Positions 26,811 through 36,049 are shown, numbered from the stretch's first letter. The stretch: DNA of 64,000 nt from CAXWPM01 sp965206125 (GCA_965206125.1 CBDBIN010000042.1:283839-347838); one strand, 5' to 3'. The notes: a model not told the origin generated them from the letters alone. A program made the numbers and translations.

Positions 26811-27221
26811 AGCACGACCGCACGCTGGAGAATCTGCCCTTCAGATTCCGGATTTACGACTTCCGACACCTTCCTGACGCGGCTTGGTCACTCGAGTGCG
26901 GATGCGTTCACGATCATGAAGGCAGCAGGACACGGGTCCGTCGTGATTTCCCAGCGCTACGTCCATCCGACGCCGGAGAGGCTGGAGACCGCTCTGACGA
27001 ATCTCGAGGCGTACAACAAGCAGCAATCAGCAGAGCTTGCGGAGATGGGCCTGAGCGACCAGACGATCATGTCTATTGCGGGGCATGTGAGTCAGGAGAT
27101 GCTAGCCCATTACTCGCACATCCGGTTGGACGCCAAGAGAAATGCTCTGGAGGGACTGAACCGCCCTTCTGAGCAGGAGTTCGTACCTGCAAGGGAAGCT
27201 GTAAAGGATAGCTCGAATTAG
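26811..27221 (+). pseudogene. Tyrosine-recombinase debris: two C-terminal fragments joined
   Basis: FRFRIYDFRH and, after a 2-base loss, TFLTRLGHSSADAF belong to a tyrosine recombinase C-terminus, followed by IMKAAGHGSVVISQRYVHPT with the active-site Tyr. A second, different recombinase end follows in the same frame: TIMSIAGHVSQEMLAHYSHI with its own Tyr, then RLDAKRNALEGL. Neither has the N-terminal or Arg-I parts. The debris ends about 85 bp from the 3' end of the tRNA-Pro gene, the usual location of island integrases. Confidence 0.7.
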
Positions 27222-27306
27222 GGTTTAGAGCCCGTTATGACATAAAACGTGACACAGTCCGCACTTTTGCCAATAGAGCTGATGCCTAAGTCGCTGAAAG
27301 GAAAAG

Positions 27307-27381
27307 TCGGGGCGCCCAGATTCGAACTGGGGACCTCCTGCTCCCAAAGCAGGCGCGCTGACCAGACTACGCTACGCCCCG
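27307..27381 (-). tRNA. tRNA-Pro (anticodon TGG)
   Basis: The minus strand folds as a cloverleaf: acceptor CGGGGCG/CGCCCCG, anticodon arm CCTGC-TTTGGGA-GCAGG with anticodon TGG, T-arm CCCAG-TTCGAAT-CTGGG and discriminator A. CCA is not encoded. The 3' end faces the recombinase debris. Confidence 0.93.
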
Positions 27382-27475
27382 GTCTTTCGATTGTATTCTA
27401 GACGATAATTGAAGACCATCGGCGTGCCAAATCGGAATGGCTCGTTGAAATGCCGGCGGTGTCGGAATGCGGAGA

Positions 27476-27578
27476 CCCGGTCGCTACCGCTCTCGGTTCT
27501 GACGGAGTCGGGAACCCGGTCGCTAGCGCTCTCGGTTGACGGAAGGGAATCCGGTCGCTACCGCTATCGGCTCTGAGA
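27476..27578. repeat. Three short tandem repeats, CCGGTCGCTACCGCT family
   Basis: Units of about 36-39 bp start at about 27476, 27515 and 27551 and share CCGGTCGCTACCGCTCTCGG with small changes. The core matches the 74-bp repeats at 31793-32069 (CCCGTCGCTACCGCTCTGGG). They lie between the tRNA and the next gene's stop. Confidence 0.7.
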
Positions 27579-27582
27579 GAGA

Positions 27583-28215
27583 TTAGAGCTCCAGCGGCCG
27601 ATCCAGCACGACTTCGATGGTCGTTCCCGCGGGCAGGGTCAGGTCGTCTCCGCGCGAGAACAATACCTGGGCCACGCCTACCGCCGCGCCGCCGATCGCG
27701 CCGATCCCGGCTCCTTTGGCGCTCCTGCCGCCGATGGCTCCGACACCCGCTCCGGTCACCGTTGCCGTGCCGATCGTGGCTGCATCCGCGCCCTTGCTGG
27801 CCTCTCCCCGAACCGTCGCCTCACCTTCCCGTTCGGCGACACCGCCGATACCGCCGAGGCTGCCGAACAGGGGCAGCGTGATCCCACTGGGCAGGATGAT
27901 CGTATGGAAATTGATCGTCAGTTCCGCCCTGCCCTTGATCCGTCCAGGCCGTGTGGCGTGGACGATCCGTCCCCGGACGTAGCTGTTGACAGGGATGACG
28001 ATCTCGTTGTCTACCGTGATTGGAAAGATCGTACGCGCGTAGATGCCGTCCCCTTCCTCGGCGTGTTTGGTGGAAATCTCCGTGACCAGGCTCACCGGGA
28101 TCACCGTGCCTTCGAGCACGACGAGCGGAGGCTTGATTTCGTCAGGCACCTCGAGCCTTTTCGGCCCCTGGCCCGCGGGAACCATCAGCATCAATGCGAT
28201 TATCCAAGCGCTCAC
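27583..28215 (-). CDS. Exported glycine-zipper protein, TrbI-like C-terminal fold
   Basis: The 210-aa protein has a short signal sequence (AWIIALMLMVPAGQG). A beta-rich domain follows (VVLEGTVIPVSLVTEISTKH, NSYVRGRIVHATRPGRIKGR, LTINFHTIILPSGITLPL) and then Gly/Ala-rich segments resembling a glycine zipper. It closes with LPAGTTIEVVLDRPLEL. The overall pattern resembles the beta-barrel of VirB10/TrbI-type proteins, but it is chromosomal and lacks the rest. Function is unknown; it probably sits in the envelope. Confidence 0.65.
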   Translation of the reverse strand: MSAWIIALMLMVPAGQGPKRLEVPDEIKPPLVVLEGTVIPVSLVTEISTKHAEEGDGIYARTIFPITVDNEIVIPVNSYVRGRIVHATRPGRIKGRAELTINFHTIILPSGITLPLFGSLGGIGGVAEREGEATVRGEASKGADAATIGTATVTGAGVGAIGGRSAKGAGIGAIGGAAVGVAQVLFSRGDDLTLPAGTTIEVVLDRPLEL

Positions 28216-28307
28216 GTCAAACCTCCTGGTGGAACGTCATTACTGGATTTAGAGCATGCCACCTGTCGATAGGTTAGCAGTCCGGAGGAGTTTGCACTTG
28301 TTAAAAC

Positions 28308-28889
28308 TCATCCGAGCGCGGCCAGGTACTCCAGCAGGGATGCCAGCGCGCGGCCGCGATGGCTGATGCGATTCTTGTGCTCCGGCGCGATTTCTCCCAT
28401 CGTCCGGTCGAGTTCCGGCAGGCGGAATATTGGATCGTACCCGAAACCGTTCCGGCCCGCTGGGGCGTGGGTGATGACGCCGCGGACGCGCTGCTCGACG
28501 GTCCACGCGATCTTGCTCCCACGGGCGACGGCCAGGGCGCAGACAAACTCCGCACCGCGGCCCTCGTCGGGCACGTTCTCGAGTGCAGCCAGAAGCTTGC
28601 GGTTTCGCGCTTCATCGTCCGGCGCGTACCGTGCGGAGTGAACTCCGGGTGCTCCGTCGAGGGCGTCTACTGCGATACCGGAGTCGTCCGCCACAGCCCA
28701 GTCGGGACATACCCGGCTGTAGTACTCCGCTTTCTGGATGGCGTTCTCGAGGAAGGTGTGGCCGGTTTCATCAGGTTCCCCAAGGCCGGGGGGAAGCTGC
28801 GCGACCTGCCAGGATTCCAGTGTGTCCAGTACCGTTCGAATCTCGAGCACCTTGTGCGCGTTCGTGCTCGCAACGACCAGCCGTTTCAC
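28308..28889 (-). CDS. rdgB: RdgB/HAM1 non-canonical purine NTP pyrophosphatase
   Basis: This 193-aa enzyme hydrolyses dITP, XTP and ITP to monophosphates and keeps deaminated purines out of DNA. Hallmarks are LVVASTNAHKVLEI (the SxNxxK motif), ENAIQKAEYYSR, DDSGIAVDALDGAPGVHSAR and GRNGFGYDPIF, with SHRGRAL at the end. It starts at a GTG whose first G is the last base of the rph stop TAG, so the two are coupled. rph-rdgB pairing is common in bacteria. Confidence 0.94.
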   Translation of the reverse strand: MKRLVVASTNAHKVLEIRTVLDTLESWQVAQLPPGLGEPDETGHTFLENAIQKAEYYSRVCPDWAVADDSGIAVDALDGAPGVHSARYAPDDEARNRKLLAALENVPDEGRGAEFVCALAVARGSKIAWTVEQRVRGVITHAPAGRNGFGYDPIFRLPELDRTMGEIAPEHKNRISHRGRALASLLEYLAALG

Positions 28890-29614
28890 TACGATCGGGC
28901 GCTCCTGATGGCTTCTTTCTGGACGGCGATGAGTTCCGAGATTCCCGCTTCTGCCAGCATCAGCAACTCGTCGAGGAATCCGCGACTGAAGGGTTCCCGT
29001 TCCGCCGTTCCCTGGAGTTCGATGAACTCATTCCGCTCGTTCATCACGACGTTGAAATCTACTTCGGCTCCCGAATCCTCGCTGTAGTCCAGGTCCAGCA
29101 TCGGTGTGCCACGAACGATGCCGACGCTGACTGCGGCAAGATTCGAACGTACCGGAAGGCTTGTGATCGCCCCATCGGCGACCAGTCGGTCCAGTGCCTG
29201 AACCATCGCGACGAATGCTCCGGTGATCGACGCGGTTCGCGTCCCGCCGTCGGCCTGGATGACGTCGCAATCCACCCAGATCGTCCGCTCGCCGAGCAGA
29301 CCGAGATCAACCGCTGTCCGAAGCGACCTGCCGATCAGCCGTTGGATCTCCTGCGTCCTTCCCGACTTCCGTCCGACGGATGCTTCTCTGGGCGTCCGGC
29401 TCTCGGTCGCTCTCGGGAGCATCGAATACTCCGCCGTGATCCAGCCTTCGTTCGTGCCCCGGAGGAACTTCGGAACCGACTCGTCGACACTTGCCGTACA
29501 TATGACACGTGTGCGGCCGACCTCGATCAGTACCGATCCTTCCGCGTGGGGGATGAAGTCGGGCGTGATGCGTATGGGGCGCAGCTGATCCGATCGGCGT
29601 CCGTCGTTTCTCAT
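28889..29614 (-). CDS. rph: Ribonuclease PH
   Basis: This phosphorolytic 3'-5' exoribonuclease trims tRNA 3' ends. The 241-aa length is normal. Motifs include RRSDQLRPI, EGSVLIEVGRTRVICTASVD, EYSMLPRATESRTPRE and CDVIQADGGTRTASITGAFV, and DLDYSEDSGAEVDFNVVM carries metal-binding acidic residues. ATG 29614 is used; in-frame upstream codons lack this family's sequence. It is the third gene of the amidase-GerMN-rph-rdgB operon. Confidence 0.95.
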   Translation of the reverse strand: MRNDGRRSDQLRPIRITPDFIPHAEGSVLIEVGRTRVICTASVDESVPKFLRGTNEGWITAEYSMLPRATESRTPREASVGRKSGRTQEIQRLIGRSLRTAVDLGLLGERTIWVDCDVIQADGGTRTASITGAFVAMVQALDRLVADGAITSLPVRSNLAAVSVGIVRGTPMLDLDYSEDSGAEVDFNVVMNERNEFIELQGTAEREPFSRGFLDELLMLAEAGISELIAVQKEAIRSARS

Positions 29615-29630
29615 AGCAGAGTCCCTTCGA

Positions 29631-30245
29631 TTAACCGCTCTCCACTGTTTCCGCGATGTCGGTGATGGACAGGTCGGCAGGCAACGGTAACAGAAGCAGG
29701 CAATGCCCAGCCAGGGTCTCCTTCTCCACACCTCCGATCAGGATCTTGACGCGTTCGATCTCCGGTACGTTGTAGCTGAGCGAATTGACGATGGAATAGA
29801 TCGACGCCTGTTCGGGCAGCACTCCACCTGGATGGTTGTCCGAAAGAGCGCTGTTGAAATCCAGATAGGCAGTGCCGTCTTCGGACACAAACACCTGGTT
29901 GAGGCGGGTTCCTTCAGGCAGACGCCCGTAGAGGCCCTCTTCACCGATCCCCGCGATAAGGTGTTCGACGAGCTGCCTCGCCCTGTCTTCGACCCTCGTC
30001 GTGGCGAAGATCGTCGCATCCCGGGTGCGAAGCAGAACGTCGTTGCTCGTGGCGGGCAGGAACAGCTTGACGTCGATCGACGGGTCGTTCGGTTCGTAGA
30101 GAGGCAGGTCCGGTTCGCTGAAGACCGGTTCGGCTTCCGGTAAGGTGCTCGATCGGATTGTCCGGGCAACGTTAAAGAAATAGAACAGGGATCCGGCCAG
30201 CACCAGCGACATGACAAACAAGGCGATTTGAACGTTGCGTGGCAT
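29631..30245 (-). CDS. GerMN-domain membrane-anchored protein
   Basis: The 204-aa protein has an N-terminal membrane anchor (VQIALFVMSLVLAGSLFYFF) and a GerMN/sporulation-germination-type domain (about residues 55-195) with IDVKLFLPATSN, QLVEHLIAGIGEEGLYGRLP, DGTAYLDFNSALSDN and VLPEQASIYSIVNSL. GerMN proteins are predicted to act in the envelope with cell-wall enzymes. Its ATG overlaps the stop of the amidase gene (ATGA), supporting a joint role. Confidence 0.85.
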   Translation of the reverse strand: MPRNVQIALFVMSLVLAGSLFYFFNVARTIRSSTLPEAEPVFSEPDLPLYEPNDPSIDVKLFLPATSNDVLLRTRDATIFATTRVEDRARQLVEHLIAGIGEEGLYGRLPEGTRLNQVFVSEDGTAYLDFNSALSDNHPGGVLPEQASIYSIVNSLSYNVPEIERVKILIGGVEKETLAGHCLLLLPLPADLSITDIAETVESG

Positions 30246-31699
30246 CAGAAATCCCCGTCGGATGTGCCGAATCGGGCCACGGCGTCGACGATCGCCTCGA
30301 GCAGGCGCTCCTGAAATCCGACATCCGTCAGCGCCCGGAGCGTCGTCGGGTTGTTCGCGTTTCCGAGTTCGATCAGAACGGCCGGCATACCGGTGCTGAT
30401 GAGAGTGGAGATGGGGGCTTCGCGGATGGAGAAGGTCCATCCTGGAATCGCGCCGGCAAGGCTGACCTGGAGCCGTTCGGCGACCTCACGGCTGCGGGGA
30501 GCGTGTGCCTCGAAGGCACGGAACCATGGTTTGAAGAGGGCGTCGGTCTCCCCGTCGGTTTCGCTGGCCGGGCTCGCGGGCCCGGCCAGAAACAGCGAAG
30601 ATCCCGACTCCGTCGGATCGGCGGAGTAGCCCACGTGCAGACTGATCATCAGATCTGCATGGTTGTTGTTGGCTATGGCAGCGCGGTCCTTGCCGTTCAG
30701 TTGCCGGTCCTCATCGCGGGTCAGGACCACAGTCGTATCCAGCCGCCGCCCGAGCGCGGACCGCAGTCCGCGGGCCAGGTCGAGAGTGATTTCCTTTTCG
30801 AGCCGCCCCTGCACGTCGGTCCCTCCGTCCAGGCCCCCGTGCCCCGGGTCGACCACAACGACCCGCACCGCGCCCGCCGAGGATCGACTATCCGCCGGCG
30901 TGGGCCGCCGGTCTTCCGAATCCGCGCGGTCTCCGACGAAGTCGACGAAGAAGCCGCGATTCTCATCTGTTGGCACGAGCCGGACGCTGGATACCAGCGG
31001 CGTGGTTTCCACGATGATCTTCGAGCGTCCGTCAGCGTCGTCGTAAGTCACCGAACGGATGGCCGCGTCCCGGTAGTCCAACGTCTCGACAATGGGGTCC
31101 AGAGGTGCGTGGTCGAAGGCCAGCACGACGCGGTTGGTGTCAGGGTCCTGCTGTACCCGTACGTTGACGCTGGCGCCCGCGCGCACCGTCAAGCGGGTCG
31201 CGTCCTCGGTGCGGTCTGCGCCCATGCGGATCTCGGGGGCCGCAATGTCGGCGGCGATCATCCTCGCCGAACCGGAACGGTAGCGGAACGCAGTTCCGCT
31301 GACCCGATAGAGCGCAACGGTGATGAAGTCCGGAGGAACGAACCACCGACCATCCTCACGTACGACGCGTCCCGAAAGCTCGATCGACCCCCCGTCGATC
31401 GCCACCCGCCGATCGTTGCGGGAAGCGACGAGCGTTCCGCCCGGGGCCCGTATCGTGAACGTCGCCGCGGCCGTCGCGTCGGTGTAGGGCAAGGCTATCC
31501 GGCGTACGACGTCCACCAGCGCCACGTAGACGACGCCATCGACCCGGATCGAATCCGTGATCAACGAGTCTTCGTCGAAATAGACAACGAACGGAGAGGT
31601 CGTCGTCGATTCCTGTGCCCGGGAGAGTGCTGACGTGCCGAGCCCCAGGCCTGCCAGCGCCATGAGAGTGAGCAGAAGGATGGTGCCTCTGGAGTTCAT
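30245..31699 (-). CDS. N-acetylmuramoyl-L-alanine amidase (Amidase_3)
   Basis: This exported 484-aa peptidoglycan amidase cleaves the bond between N-acetylmuramic acid and L-Ala. ATG 31699 precedes a signal peptide (GTILLLTLMALAGLGLGTSA). An N-terminal beta-rich region (about 35-270) includes an AMIN-like cell-wall-targeting part. The catalytic domain has the zinc ligands in VVDPGHGGLDGG, Glu in EKEITLDLARGL and His in LMISLHVGYSAD, and the catalytic Glu in PAVLIELGNANNP. First gene of a four-gene operon. Confidence 0.9.
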   Translation of the reverse strand: MNSRGTILLLTLMALAGLGLGTSALSRAQESTTTSPFVVYFDEDSLITDSIRVDGVVYVALVDVVRRIALPYTDATAAATFTIRAPGGTLVASRNDRRVAIDGGSIELSGRVVREDGRWFVPPDFITVALYRVSGTAFRYRSGSARMIAADIAAPEIRMGADRTEDATRLTVRAGASVNVRVQQDPDTNRVVLAFDHAPLDPIVETLDYRDAAIRSVTYDDADGRSKIIVETTPLVSSVRLVPTDENRGFFVDFVGDRADSEDRRPTPADSRSSAGAVRVVVVDPGHGGLDGGTDVQGRLEKEITLDLARGLRSALGRRLDTTVVLTRDEDRQLNGKDRAAIANNNHADLMISLHVGYSADPTESGSSLFLAGPASPASETDGETDALFKPWFRAFEAHAPRSREVAERLQVSLAGAIPGWTFSIREAPISTLISTGMPAVLIELGNANNPTTLRALTDVGFQERLLEAIVDAVARFGTSDGDF

Positions 31700-31720
31700 C
31701 AGCAGAACCCAGTGTATCAA

Positions 31721-32049
31721 GCACTGCGGACCCTAACAGAACCGGGAACGGTAGTGACCGGGTAACTCCCGTTCCGAACAGAAACGGTAGTGACCGGGTG
31801 ATCAGGCGCTGCGCGCCTACCCCGTCGCTACCGCTCTGGGTTCTGTTCGGCCAGCTTGGCACCCCAACCGGGTGATGAGGCGCTGCGCGCCTACCCCGTC
31901 GCTACCGCTCTGGGTACTGTTCGGCCAGCCTGGCACCCCAACCGCGTAATCAGGCGCTGCGCGCCTAGCCCGTCGCTACCGCTCTGGGTACTGTTCGGCC
32001 AGCCTGGCACCCCAACCGGGTGATCAGGCGCTGCGCGGCTACCCCGTCG
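31721..32049. other. Repeat-filled intergenic region
   Basis: Almost the whole gap between the amidase and rhamnosidase genes is repeat DNA: an inverted half copy at about 31737-31800 (ACGGTAGTGACCGGG twice) and then the 74-bp tandem array. No promoter is identifiable, although the amidase operon must start here. Confidence 0.6.
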
Positions 32050-32069
32050 CTACCGCTCTGGGTTCTGTT
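31793..32069. repeat. 74-bp tandem repeats, three units and a partial
   Basis: Units begin at 31793, 31867, 31941 and 32015 (ACCGGGTGATCAGGCGCTGC type) and contain CCCGTCGCTACCGCTCTGGG plus GTTCGGCCAGCCTGGCACCC. The last copy runs into the rhamnosidase gene and encodes its final residues (QNPER and the stop). An inverted relative lies at 31737-31800 and shorter relatives at 27476-27578. Confidence 0.85.
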
Positions 32070-34953
32070 TCATTATCGAGGCGCCCCACAAGAAGAGGGC
32101 CAGGATGGCCCCCATCACGATGGTGATCGGAAGAGGTCTCGGTTCCGATTGCCCACCCTGGTCGGACAGGCCCTCGGGCGAAATGGAGTAGGCGAAGCGG
32201 TATCGCCCGGAGCCTATCTCGACGACGACGTCATCGCCGTCCTGACGGAACGAGCGGATGCCGGGTTTGATCTCGATCCGGGCTTCGCTCTCGAGGACAT
32301 CTTCGACGCGCGTCCCCGGCAGTCGGACACTCGCCGAGCTGTTGGGCGGCACCTCGGTATTGAGCGTGAACGCGGTCGTGTCCTTGCCCCAGTCGACGCG
32401 GAGGGTGCCGTACATCGTCTCCAGCGTCGTCTTGGCGTATCGCAACCGGTCGTCCGGGACCGGTGCGATCCAGACGTGTTTGTAGGCGGGCTGCTCGGGG
32501 TCGGGCCGGATCCCGCCGATCGTCCGGTACATCCAGTCGCCAACCGCGCCAAGGGCGTAGTGGTTGAATGAGTTCAACAGCGGGTCGCCGAAGACCCCGT
32601 CGCGGATCCCGTCCCAGCTCTCCCACATCGTCGTGGCGCCCTCGGAGATCGGGTAGAGCCACGACGGGTAGGTGTCCTGCAGCAGAAGGGAGTAGGCGAG
32701 CTGGGCGTAGCCGTGGTCGGTGAGCACGTCGTTGATATATGGAGTTCCCAGGAATCCAGTGCTGAGGTGCGTCCCCCGTTGCCGGATGTCGTCCGCGAGG
32801 CGCCGGACCGTGTCTGGGATCATCGCCGTCGGCATCAGCCCGAATTGCACGGCGAGCACATAGGCGGTCTGAGTGGGTTCACGAAGCCCGCCGGAAAAAG
32901 TAACGAACTGCTTCCCGAACGCCTTGCGGACGCTCTCGAACAAGGCCCGGTACTCGCGCGCGTCGTCCACGCGTCCCAACACCATGGCGGCACGTGACAG
33001 GATGTCGGACGAGCGGGCCAGGTACGCTGTGGCGATCAGGTCGGTTCGGGTCGACCGGCCTCGGGCGGGCAGCCAATCTCCAAACTGAAACCCGGTTTCC
33101 CAGATGAGGTTCGAACCTGCCTCGGTGGTTGCGTAGTCCACCCAGCGGCGCATGCTGTCGTACTGCTCCTCGAGGATGCGGACATCCCCGTACCTCATGT
33201 AGATCGTCCATGGGACGATCACCGCGGCATCGCCCCATCCGGCTGCCCCAGCCGGCTCGACCTCGCCGTCCGACGTCCGGGGACCGAGCACGTCGGGCAC
33301 CACCCAGGGGACGGCTCCATCGACGCGCTGGTCGGCGGCCAGGTCGCGCAGCCACTTCGTGAAGAAACCAGCGGCGCCCATGTTGAAGCAGGCCGTCGGT
33401 CCGAACAACTGGGCGTCGCCAGTCCAGCCGAGGCGCTCATCACGCTGGGGGCAGTCGGTCGGGATGTCCAGGAAGTTGCCTCGCTGGCTTCGGACGATAT
33501 TCGCCTGTAGCTGGTTGATGGCGGCGTCAGAGGTTTCGAACGAACCTGTGGTCTCGAGGTCCGAGTGGACGACGATCCCCGTCACATCGTCCGCAGCGAG
33601 CTCTCCCCGATAGCCTTCGATGGAAACGTACCGGAATCCGTGGAACGTGAAGTGAGGCTCGAAGACCTCTTCCGGGTCGCCTCTGAGCGTATACGAATCC
33701 GTCTGTGCAGCATCCCTGAGGTTGGCGGTGTAGAGCTCGCCGGCGTCGTCGAGGGCCTCGGCGTACCGGAGCACAATCGTGTCTCCAACCTCCCCCCGTA
33801 CCCGGAGACGCACCCAACCGACGATGTTCTCTCCCATATCGACGATGCTGCCACCGGACGCCGCCGGCGTCAGCCCGATCGGAGCGATCTGTTCTGTCCG
33901 GCGTACCGGAGGCGCGACGTCGGCGACGAGCCGGGCCGAAGCGGGGTCGGATATTGCTACGGGCCCCCAGGACGCGTCGTCATATCCCACCTCGGACCAG
34001 CCCTCTGGTTCGAGCCGGGCATCCTGAGTTTCGCCGTTGTAGATGTCCGATGACAGAACCGACCCTCGGGCTGCCTTCCAATCACCGTCGGTGGCGATGA
34101 CTTCGGTGCGGTCGTCCGTGTAGGTGATCTCGAGCTGGGTGAACAGCGCGAGGTTGGCGCCGTACACGTTCCGGTCTCCGGAAGAGCCCATGAAGCCGCG
34201 GTACCAGCCGTCTCCGAGCCGTGTCCCCAGTACGTTCGCGCCCGTAGCAATCAACTCCGTGACATCGTAGGTCTGGTACTGCAGGCGCTTTTGATAGCTG
34301 GTGAAACCCGGTGTGAAGAGTCGATCGCCAACCCTCGTGCCGTTCAGGTAGAGTTCGTACAGCCCGTGGCTCGTGGCGTAGATCCTGGCGGAACTTACCC
34401 GGCCGGACGACACGAAGCGGCGGCGCATCAACGGCGCGGGGTTCGACACGGAGAGATCTTCTTCCCAATCCGGCCCGATCCACTCGGCCTGCCAGTCGTC
34501 GGGCCGAAGGAGTCCCATCTCCCAATAAGCCGGTTCGCTCCAGTCCGAGGGCGCTTCATCGCCCGTCCATACGCGGACCCTCCAGAAATAGCGAACGCGG
34601 GACGCCAGAGCCACCCCTTCGTACGGGACATGGATCGACTGGTCCGACGTGACCCGGCCCGAGTCCCACACCAGATCCGTCCCGAAGAGCGCGCTCTCAT
34701 CCGTCGTGACTTGCACCTGGAACGCGGCCTGTGACACGTCGCGTGCCGTAGACCGGAGTTTCCAGCTGAGGCGTGGAATCGAAACATCGATGCCGATGGG
34801 GTTCGCCAGGTATTCGGTGCGGAGGTCGCCGGGTCGGAGCGCCAGGGCAGGGAACTGGGCGACGGCCCCGCCCGAGTTCAGGATGACCGATCCGAGGACG
34901 AGCATCCACGCACGTAACCATCTTCGAGGTTGGCTCCCGATTCCCTTGACCAT
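32050..34953 (-). CDS. Exported alpha-L-rhamnosidase (GH78)
   Basis: The 967-aa enzyme should release terminal alpha-L-rhamnose from glycans outside the cytoplasm. A signal peptide (WLRAWMLVLGSVILNSGGAVA) precedes Fn3-like and jelly-roll domains (LRTEYLANPIGID, IYATSHGLYELYLNG, GFTSYQKRLQYQTYDVT). The (alpha/alpha)6 catalytic domain carries DIPTDCPQRDERLGWTGDAQ, with the general acid region in DERLGWTGD, and FHGFRYV. A C-terminal transmembrane helix (LPITIVMGAILALFLWGASI) is unusual for GH78 and would anchor the enzyme. ATG 34953 was chosen for the signal peptide. Confidence 0.92.
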   Translation of the reverse strand: MVKGIGSQPRRWLRAWMLVLGSVILNSGGAVAQFPALALRPGDLRTEYLANPIGIDVSIPRLSWKLRSTARDVSQAAFQVQVTTDESALFGTDLVWDSGRVTSDQSIHVPYEGVALASRVRYFWRVRVWTGDEAPSDWSEPAYWEMGLLRPDDWQAEWIGPDWEEDLSVSNPAPLMRRRFVSSGRVSSARIYATSHGLYELYLNGTRVGDRLFTPGFTSYQKRLQYQTYDVTELIATGANVLGTRLGDGWYRGFMGSSGDRNVYGANLALFTQLEITYTDDRTEVIATDGDWKAARGSVLSSDIYNGETQDARLEPEGWSEVGYDDASWGPVAISDPASARLVADVAPPVRRTEQIAPIGLTPAASGGSIVDMGENIVGWVRLRVRGEVGDTIVLRYAEALDDAGELYTANLRDAAQTDSYTLRGDPEEVFEPHFTFHGFRYVSIEGYRGELAADDVTGIVVHSDLETTGSFETSDAAINQLQANIVRSQRGNFLDIPTDCPQRDERLGWTGDAQLFGPTACFNMGAAGFFTKWLRDLAADQRVDGAVPWVVPDVLGPRTSDGEVEPAGAAGWGDAAVIVPWTIYMRYGDVRILEEQYDSMRRWVDYATTEAGSNLIWETGFQFGDWLPARGRSTRTDLIATAYLARSSDILSRAAMVLGRVDDAREYRALFESVRKAFGKQFVTFSGGLREPTQTAYVLAVQFGLMPTAMIPDTVRRLADDIRQRGTHLSTGFLGTPYINDVLTDHGYAQLAYSLLLQDTYPSWLYPISEGATTMWESWDGIRDGVFGDPLLNSFNHYALGAVGDWMYRTIGGIRPDPEQPAYKHVWIAPVPDDRLRYAKTTLETMYGTLRVDWGKDTTAFTLNTEVPPNSSASVRLPGTRVEDVLESEARIEIKPGIRSFRQDGDDVVVEIGSGRYRFAYSISPEGLSDQGGQSEPRPLPITIVMGAILALFLWGASIMKQNPER

Positions 34954-35021
34954 CGCACGGCCAGAAGAACACAGGAGCGAGGCGGGATTCAAATCCTTTG
35001 GTGAAAGTCAGGTATACATTG

Positions 35022-35073
35022 GAGGGCGGTCTGTGACCGCCCTTCAGTCGGCGCTCTATAGAGCCTCGCTACA
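35022..35073. repeat. Single palindromic copy related to the 75-bp repeats
   Basis: GGGCGGTCTGTGACCGCCC followed by TTCAGTCGGCGCTCTATAGAGC and GCTACAG has the same hairpin plan as the units at 21958-22200, 13 kb away. It lies between the rhamnosidase start and the end of the truncated haem-protein gene. Confidence 0.65.
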
Positions 35074-35075
35074 GC

Positions 35076-35985
35076 TTAGAAAGCGGTCGCCCGCGTCCAG
35101 GCCTTGAAGTCGGGTTTCGTGTCTTCGAGGATCTCCAGAATCGCCTTGCGGTCGATCGGGGACAGGTGCGCGTACTCGGGGTCGCTGCCGTCGCCTTCGA
35201 GGATCTCCCGGATACGGACGTACGTGTAATTCTTGGTCAGAGTCGGCATGCCGTCGAACTGATTCGAGTAGATCAGATAGCTCAACGGATAACGGAGCAG
35301 CCTGCCGTCGAGATGCAGCTCTCTTAAGGATCGTCCCTGACTGTCGAACGGACCCCGCTTCTCGAATTCGGCGGCGAAATTGGTCGTTCCCTGGATGGGG
35401 CCGTCCAACGGCGCGGCTCCTGAGAACAGCATCGCACGGACAAGGGTTTCCGTAACGCCCTTCAGGATGGATATCGTCCTCCGCGAATACGTCGTTCCCG
35501 CGCTTCCCGCAGTCTGTGCCGCTCGGTCCCGGCCCAGGGCGGTCCTCACCGCATGACTCGCCTCTCCGATCAGGTTGTGGATGTGTGACTGGTGGGCGAG
35601 AAGCGTCAGCGCGATGATGTCGCTGTGTTTGCTCGGGTACGGAGTGCTGTCGAAACGATTGCTCAGGTCGATCGTGTTGGCGAGCGCCATGATATCGCTG
35701 GCGAACTCATCCCCGATGACCAGGTTTCCCCTGTGGATCTGGTCCCCATTCTTGCCCGTGACATACCAGCCGCCCCAGCGTTCCCTCAACGGGCTCTCGT
35801 CTGTTGTGAACATCGGGAAGGGTCCGATCGGTGACCCGACACGATTCGGTAAGACCGACATCACGAGCAACCGCGGCACCGGGACGTTGGTACGCGAAGG
35901 CAGGTGACACTGGACGCAGCGCGCGCCCTCCTGCTTGAATGTCTGCTCGCCATCCGGGTCCTGCCCCAGTGTGTAGAAAATCGGA
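35076..35985 (-). pseudogene. c-type haem protein, 5' end lost to the transposon
   Basis: The frame ends naturally at 35076 and is open to the transposon boundary, giving about 303 codons. A haem-binding CVQCH lies at 35904-35918, preceded by DGEQTFKQEGAR as in cytochrome c domains. Further on, PLRERWGGWYVTG and IGDEFASDIMALANTIDLSN resemble large exported cytochrome-type proteins of Acidobacteria and Planctomycetes. The signal peptide and N-terminal part are missing, and they are not found on the other side of the transposon. An internal ATG at 35879 could only give a haem-less piece. Confidence 0.75.
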
Positions 35986-36049
35986 ATTAGTAGTTATGGG
36001 CTTGACAATGTGTAAGCCATAGAATACTATAGGTTCAGGAGTTGAAACC

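Noticed and set aside
30239..31633. Plus-strand open frame of 464 codons
   Set aside because: Antisense to the amidase gene, with no recognisable domain and unusual Arg/Gly/His composition.
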